From NCBI GenBank assembly GCA_017620315.1, contig JAFZQQ010000166.1, positions 1 to 5,103 of the forward strand: 5,103 nt of DNA, given 5' to 3'. Source of the stretch: Oscillospiraceae bacterium (lineage in GTDB: Bacteria; Bacillota; Clostridia; Oscillospirales; Oscillospiraceae). Below are positions 1-4,850 of this stretch, one piece after another; within the stretch, counting starts at the first letter, position 1; every line of letters begins with the position of its first letter. The notes below the pieces were generated by a model. The model worked only from the letters and a program-made list of their open reading frames with translations. It searched no databases and was not told where the DNA came from. The translations under genes and the position numbers were made by a program.

Positions 1-117
1 AGCGCGCTGCCCGTCAAACGTGAACACGCATCCATATCTGCGAAACTCACGGTCGTGCACGCTGTAGAGCGGCAGAGACGGGTTCTTTTTGCGAAGCTCG
101 GAAAGTATTGCGTCCAT
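1..117 (-). CDS. DUF4867-like protein, N-terminal part only (cut by window edge)
   Basis: Only the first 39 codons are present; the gene runs off the left edge. The visible protein begins MDAILSELRKKNP and continues with a P-L-Y-S-V-H-D segment and an F-R-R-Y-G segment at about residues 15-29. This pattern resembles the start of the DUF4867 family of Firmicutes, which is of unknown or poorly defined biochemical role. The ATG shares one base with the TGA of the upstream ROK gene (TGATG). A GGAGG ribosome binding site lies 9 nt before it, inside the last codons of that gene, so the two are almost certainly cotranscribed and coupled. As I recall, without being able to verify it, DUF4867 genes occur in sulfoquinovose clusters of the transaldolase type in gut Firmicutes. 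That would fit the neighbours here. The family call rests on a short segment and is tentative; the reading frame and start are secure. Confidence 0.6.
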   Translation of the reverse strand, partial: MDAILSELRKKNPSLPLYSVHDREFRRYGCVFTFDGQRA

Positions 118-1316
118 CAGCGTATTCCTCCGTTGTCAAAAAAGTCCTCCACCGCCAGAAGACCGGCGGCCTTGTCCTCAAGCCGGTGATTGTAGGCGCT
201 GGGCCGTATCTCCACGGTGTGCGCCGCGTCCACGCCCTCGCGCACCTCGCTCAAAAGACGCGAGAGATAGTAGGGGTTATCAAACATCCGCCCGTAAAGA
301 ACGATCTTTCCCGGGTCTACAAGGTAAATGACCGATTTGAGCGCGCCGCCCAGGGTGCTGACCGCACGGTCGACGACCTCAGCCGCACCCTCGTCGCCGC
401 TGCAGGCTGCGTTGAGCACATCCTCAAGCGAAAGCTCCTCCGGCGCGCGGTCACCCTTCAGCTTCCACAGCACCGGGGTCTGCTCCTGAGAAAGACGTTC
501 AAGAGCGTCGTCGCGTATCGCGGTTGGCGAGGCTATCGTCTCAAGGCAGCCGCTCTTGCCGCATACGCAGGGCTTGCCGCCGCGGCGCACGACCGGAATG
601 TGCCCGATCTCGGTGCACTGCTCGGTAACGCCGTGCCAGATCCTGCCGTCTATGGACAGCGAGGCTCCGATGCCGTATTCGCACCGAAGAAAGAACTGCG
701 AGCCCTCCGCCTCGTCGTGCGAGAGAAACATATGCGCCGCGAAGAGAGCGCGCACGTTGTTCGTCATCACGACGCGCAGCCCGGTAAGCGCCTCAACGCG
801 GTCGCAGACGGGATAACCCGCCTCCGCGAAGGCGCCGAAGCTGTTGGCGGAGCTTCTTCCGTCCTGGGAGGTGACGCCGCGCACCGCGACGCCCACGCCT
901 ATCATCGAGTCACGCTTGATCCCATGCTTCTCCGCCAGTTCCATCAGTCTTGAGCACAGGCGCGAGACCGTCGGTTCGGCGGGGCTGTTGCGCTCTATGG
1001 CAAGCTCCTCCGAGAAGATGACCGAGCCGTCCAGCCACACGGCGGATACCACCGCGGCGGGAATGTTGATCATGATCCCCAGCGCACAGCAGCAGCGCTC
1101 GTTGAGACGCACCATGATCTCGCGGCGGCCCGCGGTGCCGTTCGACACTGCCTCGCCCTCAAGCAGCAGTCCCTCTCCGAGCATTTCGCCCACGATCTTC
1201 GTTATTGCGGCAGGCGTGAGCTTCATGCTCTCCGCCAGCCGTTTGCGTGACATCTCGCCCTTTTCGTGCAGGATACGCAGGGCGGCGCTGCGGTTGTTCC
1301 GCTTGACGCCCATCAT
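117..1316 (-). CDS. ROK-family transcriptional regulator (NagC/Mlc-like, probably non-kinase)
   Basis: A 399-residue protein with an N-terminal winged helix-turn-helix (about residues 5-60, including a RKRLAE..KLTPAAITKIV helix pair) followed by a ROK sugar-kinase-like domain. The zinc-site signature is intact: EIGH at 236-239 and C-V-C-G-x-x-G-C at 250-257, giving a His and three Cys ligands. Two kinase features are lost. The ATP-binding D-x-G-x-T segment reads L-G-I-M-I-N (about 79-84), and the catalytic Asp of the usual N-D motif is Asn187 (T-N-N-V-R-A). It should therefore sense a sugar or sugar derivative and bind DNA rather than phosphorylate. As the sixth gene of the operon it is the likely local regulator; the ligand is unknown. 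Start: tandem ATG codons at 1316/1313 with GAGGG 7 nt upstream match the usual ROK N-terminus. An in-frame TTG at 1337 has a stronger GGGAGGG site at 1345-1351, also 7 nt away, and would add seven residues. I prefer 1316 but cannot exclude 1337. Confidence 0.9.
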   Translation of the reverse strand: MMGVKRNNRSAALRILHEKGEMSRKRLAESMKLTPAAITKIVGEMLGEGLLLEGEAVSNGTAGRREIMVRLNERCCCALGIMINIPAAVVSAVWLDGSVIFSEELAIERNSPAEPTVSRLCSRLMELAEKHGIKRDSMIGVGVAVRGVTSQDGRSSANSFGAFAEAGYPVCDRVEALTGLRVVMTNNVRALFAAHMFLSHDEAEGSQFFLRCEYGIGASLSIDGRIWHGVTEQCTEIGHIPVVRRGGKPCVCGKSGCLETIASPTAIRDDALERLSQEQTPVLWKLKGDRAPEELSLEDVLNAACSGDEGAAEVVDRAVSTLGGALKSVIYLVDPGKIVLYGRMFDNPYYLSRLLSEVREGVDAAHTVEIRPSAYNHRLEDKAAGLLAVEDFFDNGGIR

Positions 1317-1361
1317 GTTGTCGCCCTCAAACGGCAATGCGCAGCCCTCCCTTCAAATGAT

Positions 1362-2288
1362 TCAATGCTTCGCCGTCTCCGGCGCTGCCATCTTGCGGTT
1401 GATGCGCTCGCGCAGCAAAATGACCGCCGCGCCCGCAAGCACCACAAGTATTCCGATCAGCTTCTTCGCCGTCAGCTCCTCACCGAGAAACACGACGCCG
1501 ATAAAGCAGCTTAAAACGGGCATGAGAAGCAGACAGAGCTTCACAAGCCAGACTTCAAAATGTTTGAGGTTGCGATAGTAGAAGAAATAGATCCCCGTCT
1601 GCGCCAATCCTCCGAGTATGACCAGAGGCCAGAAATGCGGGATCGTGCCGATCGAGTCCGCCCGGAACGAGCCCGTCGCCGCACAGCTTATTCCGAAAAG
1701 CGTCAGCACGGTGAAGTTATTATAGTATGAGATCATATCCGAATCCTCGCCGTGCTTCTCCTGCGCCGCCTTGATGATGAAGGCGTTCGCGGTGACGCAG
1801 GCGGCGGAGAGCAGGAAAAAGAGGTCGGTGAGACGCAGCTCCATGCCGCCGAAGTCCACTCCCAGCACAAGAAGCACGCCGGCAAGCATGATCACCGTTC
1901 CAAGCCAATCCGAGGCGTAGAGCTTTTTGCGGTAGATGATGACGGTCGCGAAATTGACCATCAGAACGTCGGTCTTTAGAAGCGCGGTGCCCGTGCTGAG
2001 ACTGCCGTGCAGATACCCCAGATTCGCGAACAGATCCAGCAGAAAGCCGAACACACCGATGGTAATCAATATGAACAGCGCCTTGCCCCGCTGCTCGAAC
2101 AGGCGCTTAAAGCTCCCGTCCGCAAGCAGCTGCACCGTCAGGAAGACCAGCGCGGCCACGCGCAGGAGAAAGCCCCCCAGCAGCGCGGAGCCGGTAGCGC
2201 CGACGACGATCTTGCTGACCGCGTAGAATATCGACCACGAGACGACCATCCCGCCGACTGTCAGCGTGTATTTAAGGCCGTCCTTCAT
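1362..2288 (-). CDS. EamA/DMT-superfamily membrane transporter
   Basis: A 308-residue integral membrane protein with about ten hydrophobic segments, near residues 8-28, 33-55, 70-92, 99-119, 126-146, 151-173, 187-207, 219-239, 246-268 and 274-292. The two halves correspond to paired EamA domains. The second ends in the typical P-V-L-S...F-L-G-E-E-L-T...G-I-L-V-V-L-A-G signature, followed by a short basic cytoplasmic tail. There is no signal peptide beyond the first membrane segment. Length is normal for the family (about 300). Its ATG overlaps the stop of the upstream alcohol dehydrogenase gene as ATGA. No strong ribosome binding site precedes it, so translation probably depends on coupling. 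Members of this superfamily transport many small metabolites, often outward, and substrate cannot be read from sequence. In this context I infer either export of the pathway end product (isethionate if the cluster is sulfoglycolytic) or uptake of the substrate. Confidence 0.9.
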   Translation of the reverse strand: MKDGLKYTLTVGGMVVSWSIFYAVSKIVVGATGSALLGGFLLRVAALVFLTVQLLADGSFKRLFEQRGKALFILITIGVFGFLLDLFANLGYLHGSLSTGTALLKTDVLMVNFATVIIYRKKLYASDWLGTVIMLAGVLLVLGVDFGGMELRLTDLFFLLSAACVTANAFIIKAAQEKHGEDSDMISYYNNFTVLTLFGISCAATGSFRADSIGTIPHFWPLVILGGLAQTGIYFFYYRNLKHFEVWLVKLCLLLMPVLSCFIGVVFLGEELTAKKLIGILVVLAGAAVILLRERINRKMAAPETAKH

Positions 2289-3385
2289 CTCAGGTTCTCA
2301 AACATCTCCCGAAGCTTCGTCTCGTCCATCGCCACGGGATTGTTGCCCATCAGCGGATGCACGGCGCTGTCATGCGCAAGCTTGCCAACGTCGACATTCT
2401 CGCCGAGATCGCCCAGACGACGGCGCAGGCCGCCAAGCTCCTTGAGCGCGGCTATGCGGTCGGCAAGCTCGTCCGCGTCTCTGAGTCCCACGCGGCGGCA
2501 GAGCTCCTGAAGCCGCTCGTCGGCGTTGATGCGCACAAAGCTGTCCAGCGTGAAGGCAACGGCCTCTCCGTGGGGCAGATGATAGTCTTCGGAGAGCGGA
2601 TAAGAGCAGGCATGGCTGCCCGCGGTCTTGGGAAGCGCGAAGGCAAGTCCGCCCATCAGCGCGCCGAGAGACATATTGCACCGGGCCTCAAGGTTGCCTC
2701 CGTCCCTGTACGCGGTCTCAAGGTTGCCCAGCACCAGGCGCACGGACTCTATCGCCATCAGGTCGGAGACCGGGTTGTGGTTGCGGCTCCAGTAGCCCTC
2801 CAGCGCGTGAGCCATCGCGTCGATGCCGGTGTTCATCGTCGTGCGCGGAGGCACGGTGCTCGTGAGCTTGGGGTCCACAAGCGCGATGCGCGGCATGAAA
2901 ACGGGGTTGTTGATGGTCTTTTTCTCCTTGCCGTGGCTCATGACGGAGACCTGCGTGACCTCGCTTCCGGTGCCGGCGGTGGTGGGCACCGCAATGACCA
3001 GGAGGCGTTTTTCGGGGAAGGGCTTCTTCCCGTCGTAGTACTCGGTCAGCTCCGCGTCGCCCAGCGCGGTCGCCGCCGCGAACTTCGCCGTGTCCATAGT
3101 GCTGCCGCCGCCGATGCCGATCACAGCGTCGGCGTCAAGCTCACGGATCATGCGGACTACCGCCTCGGCGCCGCTGAGCTGCGGGTTCTCCTCGATGTCG
3201 GAGAAGGACGCGCACAGCTCCGGCACGCTCTCGACCATCTGCTTCGCCTTGTCCGCGAGGAAACGGTCGCTCACGAGCATGCAGCGGCTGCAGCCAAGCT
3301 CGCGAAGTATCTCGCCGACGCGGTCGAATTCTCCCGCGCCGAAGTATATCTTCACGGGCTGGGCATATACAAAATCATTTACCAT
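2285..3385 (-). CDS. sqwF: Iron-type (group III) alcohol dehydrogenase; candidate sulfoacetaldehyde reductase
   Basis: A 366-residue, probably NAD(H)-dependent metal alcohol dehydrogenase. Domain layout is standard: an N-terminal dinucleotide-binding domain with the G-G-G-S-x-x-D-x-A-K motif at 92-101 and P-T-T-x-G-T-G-S-E at 134-142, then an all-helical metal domain. The four expected metal ligands are present: Asp189 and His193 (G-I-D-A-M-A-H), His258 (G-S-H-A-C-S) and His272 (L-P-H-G-E). The H-A-x-S-Y-P-L plus L-P-H-G layout and the M-G-N-N-P near the C-terminus resemble phosphonoacetaldehyde reductase-like members, whose substrate is a close analogue of sulfoacetaldehyde. The product would be isethionate. 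The ATG at 3385 is chosen over the longer frame (3409) because GAGGAG sits 7 nt upstream. The gene overlaps the isomerase by 11 nt and the transporter by 4 nt. The family is certain. The substrate and the symbol rest on context; a 1,2-diol, lactaldehyde or phosphonate reductase remains possible. Confidence 0.92.
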   Translation of the reverse strand: MVNDFVYAQPVKIYFGAGEFDRVGEILRELGCSRCMLVSDRFLADKAKQMVESVPELCASFSDIEENPQLSGAEAVVRMIRELDADAVIGIGGGSTMDTAKFAAATALGDAELTEYYDGKKPFPEKRLLVIAVPTTAGTGSEVTQVSVMSHGKEKKTINNPVFMPRIALVDPKLTSTVPPRTTMNTGIDAMAHALEGYWSRNHNPVSDLMAIESVRLVLGNLETAYRDGGNLEARCNMSLGALMGGLAFALPKTAGSHACSYPLSEDYHLPHGEAVAFTLDSFVRINADERLQELCRRVGLRDADELADRIAALKELGGLRRRLGDLGENVDVGKLAHDSAVHPLMGNNPVAMDETKLREMFENLR

Positions 3386-3851
3386 AGATGCTCTCCTCAA
3401 TGGCCGCAACCTGCACCGCGAACTTCTTCATGTTCTCCTTACGCCAGTCCTCAAGATCCTGGCACCAGTCGGTCGCGAGGAAGGTCTTGACCATCTCGAC
3501 CGCCATCTCCGGTCCGACGATCCAGCCGCCCATGCAAAGGACGTTGGCGTTGTTGATAGCACGAGCCATCTTTGCGGAATAGACGCCCTCGCAGGCGACG
3601 GCGTGTACGCCCCTGTACTTGTTGGCGACCACGCTCATTCCCGCGCCGGTGCCGCAGATCAGGATCGCCTTTTCATAGGTGCCGTCCTGCACCTTCGGCG
3701 CGACCTCCGACGCGACCTGATAGTAGGGATGAACATTTTCAAGCTCGGTGGTGCCGAGATCGTCGAACGCTATCCCGGCCTCGGTGAGATACGCCTTGAT
3801 GGCTTCCTTCGCGGAAAAGCCGGACTTGTCGCTTCCGATCGCAATTTTCAT
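3375..3851 (-). CDS. sqwI: RpiB/LacA/LacB-family sugar isomerase; candidate 4-deoxy-4-sulfoerythrose isomerase
   Basis: A 158-residue cytosolic aldose-ketose isomerase of the RpiB/LacAB fold, starting M-K-I-A-I-G-S-D. The catalytic core I-L-I-C-G-T-G-x-G-M-S is intact, with Cys66 (base) and Thr68 at the same numbers as in E. coli RpiB. Three expected substrate-binding features are changed. The His of the GxDH motif is Lys9, as also seen in LacA. The ring-opening His (E. coli His99 in H-N-D) is Ile99 in I-N-N. The C-terminal GGRHxxR phosphate motif is absent, replaced by a longer L-E-D-W-R-K segment around 133-138. It therefore should not be a normal ribose-5-phosphate isomerase. An acyclic C4 substrate without phosphate, such as 4-deoxy-4-sulfoerythrose, would explain the changes; an erythrose/erythrulose phosphate isomerase is the main alternative. 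Start is fixed by AAGGAG at 3860-3865, 8 nt upstream. It follows the transketolase pair across a hairpin and overlaps the dehydrogenase gene. The symbol is provisional. Confidence 0.9.
   Translation of the reverse strand: MKIAIGSDKSGFSAKEAIKAYLTEAGIAFDDLGTTELENVHPYYQVASEVAPKVQDGTYEKAILICGTGAGMSVVANKYRGVHAVACEGVYSAKMARAINNANVLCMGGWIVGPEMAVEMVKTFLATDWCQDLEDWRKENMKKFAVQVAAIEESIYGK
3393..3398 (-). promoter_or_regulatory. Ribosome binding site fixing the alcohol dehydrogenase start
   Basis: GAGGAG on the minus strand lies within the final codons of the isomerase gene, 7 nt before the ATG at 3385. It supports an 11-nt gene overlap and a protein beginning M-V-N-D-F rather than eight residues earlier. 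Confidence 0.75.
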
Positions 3852-3859
3852 TGTAATTA

Positions 3860-3865
3860 CTCCTT
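3860..3865 (-). promoter_or_regulatory. Ribosome binding site of the RpiB-like isomerase gene
   Basis: The minus strand reads AAGGAG, with an 8-nt spacer to the ATG at 3851. It lies only 3 nt downstream of the intergenic hairpin (3869-3899), so folding of the leader could affect access to it. Confidence 0.75.
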
Positions 3866-3868
3866 GTA

Positions 3869-3899
3869 AATACGGGCGGCCCGGATGACCGCCCGTATT
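3869..3899 (-). promoter_or_regulatory. Intergenic hairpin between transketolase and isomerase genes
   Basis: A perfect 11-bp inverted repeat, AATACGGGCGG paired with CCGCCCGTATT, closes a 9-nt loop. It sits in the 75-nt gap between the transketolase C-subunit stop and the isomerase start, the only gap in this operon holding clear structure. In the sense of transcription it is followed by UAC and the Shine-Dalgarno, with no run of U, so it is not a good intrinsic terminator. A role in partial attenuation, mRNA processing or stabilising the upstream segment is more likely. On the opposite strand it is followed by a looser T-rich stretch, but there is no plus-strand gene to terminate. Confidence 0.6.
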
Positions 3900-3926
3900 G
3901 ATTTTAGTTGTTTTTCGCCCCGTGCT

Positions 3927-4850
3927 TTACTTGAGCGAGACGGCCTTCTTCGCGGCGTTCACGATGTCGCCGAGGGTAAGGCCGAGGGTCTCGCGCAGAT
4001 ACGGCATCTTGCCGACCTCGCCGAAGCGGTCGTGCACGCCGACGGCGACGACTGGGATCTTCTCCTCGGCAAGCGTCTCCAGCACTGCGGAGTGCAGGCC
4101 GCCGATAATGTTGTGGTTCTCGACCGTCAGCACCGCGCCGGTCTTGCGCGCGGCGGCGATGATGCCCTCGCGGTCTATGGGCTTGATGGTGTGGATGTTG
4201 ACGACCTCGGCGTCGACGCCCTGCCCGGAGAGCTGCTTTGCCGCCTCGAGCGCGTCGTTCACCATGATGCCGGAGGCAAAGATGGTAAGGTCCTTGCCCT
4301 CACGAAGGGTGCTCGCCTTGAACAGGTCAAACTTATAATTGTCGTCATAGATCTTGGGAAGCTCCTTGCGGAACAGGCGCAGATAGACGCAGCCCTCATA
4401 GTCGTTGATGACGGGCAGGGCCTTGGCAAGCTCGACCTCGTCCGCCGCCTCGAACAGCACGACGTCGGGGATGGAGCGCAGCACGCCAAAGTCCTCGAAG
4501 CTCATATGCGTGCCGCCGTTGAGCTCGGCGGTGATGCCGGGGTCGGAGCCGACGATCTTGACGTTGCGCTTGGCGTAGGCGATGGAAATCGTCACCTGGT
4601 CGCAGATACGGCGGGTCGCAAACGGAGTGAAGGTCTCGATCCACGGCTTGTAGCCGTAGCTGGCCATGCCCGCGGCGATGGAAGCCATATCCTGCTCGGC
4701 AATGCCCGCCTCGAAGCACTGCTTGGGGTACTTTCCGTAAAGCGAACGGGGCCCGATGGAGCGCCCGAGGTCAGCGTCAAGAATAACCACACGGCGGTCG
4801 TCCGCCATCATTTTGTCAAGAGCGTTGACGTAAACGGTTTTCATATCCAT
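3927..4850 (-). CDS. Transketolase, C-terminal subunit (Pyr plus C-terminal domain)
   Basis: A 307-residue second half of a split, thiamine diphosphate-dependent transketolase. The Pyr domain spans about 1-165, with D-A-D-L-G near 25-29 and G-I-A-E-Q at 49-53, in which Glu52 is the cofactor-activating glutamate. The C-terminal transketolase domain spans about 185-300, with the usual H-N-I-I-G-G-L and H-D-R-F-G-E-V-G-K segments. It works with the upstream subunit to move a two-carbon ketol unit between sugars. An ungapped match to E. coli TktA (His461 to His473) shows the active His kept as His115. The phosphate-contacting His461 is Asp103, and Asp469, a position linked to acceptor stereoselectivity, is Asn111. 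Arg158 in Y-L-R probably matches Arg520. The substrate pair may thus be unusual, and the context suggests a SqwGH-type sulfofructose transketolase. The start at 4850 has AAGGGAGGT (4859-4867) 8 nt upstream and shares one base with the preceding stop (TAATG). Confidence 0.93.
   Translation of the reverse strand: MDMKTVYVNALDKMMADDRRVVILDADLGRSIGPRSLYGKYPKQCFEAGIAEQDMASIAAGMASYGYKPWIETFTPFATRRICDQVTISIAYAKRNVKIVGSDPGITAELNGGTHMSFEDFGVLRSIPDVVLFEAADEVELAKALPVINDYEGCVYLRLFRKELPKIYDDNYKFDLFKASTLREGKDLTIFASGIMVNDALEAAKQLSGQGVDAEVVNIHTIKPIDREGIIAAARKTGAVLTVENHNIIGGLHSAVLETLAEEKIPVVAVGVHDRFGEVGKMPYLRETLGLTLGDIVNAAKKAVSLK

Noticed and set aside
108..953. Long plus-strand open frame (281 residues) opposite the ROK gene
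   Set aside because: It is an antisense shadow in GC-rich coding DNA with low-complexity Arg/Ala/His composition and no recognisable domain. The minus strand encodes a clear ROK protein.
117..1316. ROK glucokinase or other sugar kinase
   Set aside because: It has an N-terminal winged helix, the catalytic Asp is Asn, and the D-x-G-x-T ATP motif is absent.
2285..3385. Phosphonate metabolism cluster, based on the phosphonoacetaldehyde reductase-like look
   Set aside because: No phosphoenolpyruvate mutase, phosphonopyruvate decarboxylase or phosphonatase gene is in the window, and transketolase plus isomerase do not belong to that route.
2357..3490. Long plus-strand open frame (377 residues) opposite the alcohol dehydrogenase
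   Set aside because: It has His/Arg/Ala/Val-rich composition typical of antisense frames and no family motif. The opposite strand has all four metal ligands of an iron-type dehydrogenase.
3375..3851. Housekeeping ribose-5-phosphate isomerase B
   Set aside because: The ring-opening His and the GGRHxxR phosphate motif are missing, so a plain rpiB label would probably mislead.
3869..3899. Hairpin read as a strong intrinsic terminator for the transketolase genes
   Set aside because: In the direction of transcription it is followed by UAC and a ribosome binding site, with no U-tract. Termination would be inefficient at best.
3901..3906. TAAAAT on the minus strand as a -10 promoter element for the isomerase gene
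   Set aside because: No acceptable -35 element is visible at the right distance, and the site lies just upstream of the hairpin. A single AT-rich hexamer is not enough.
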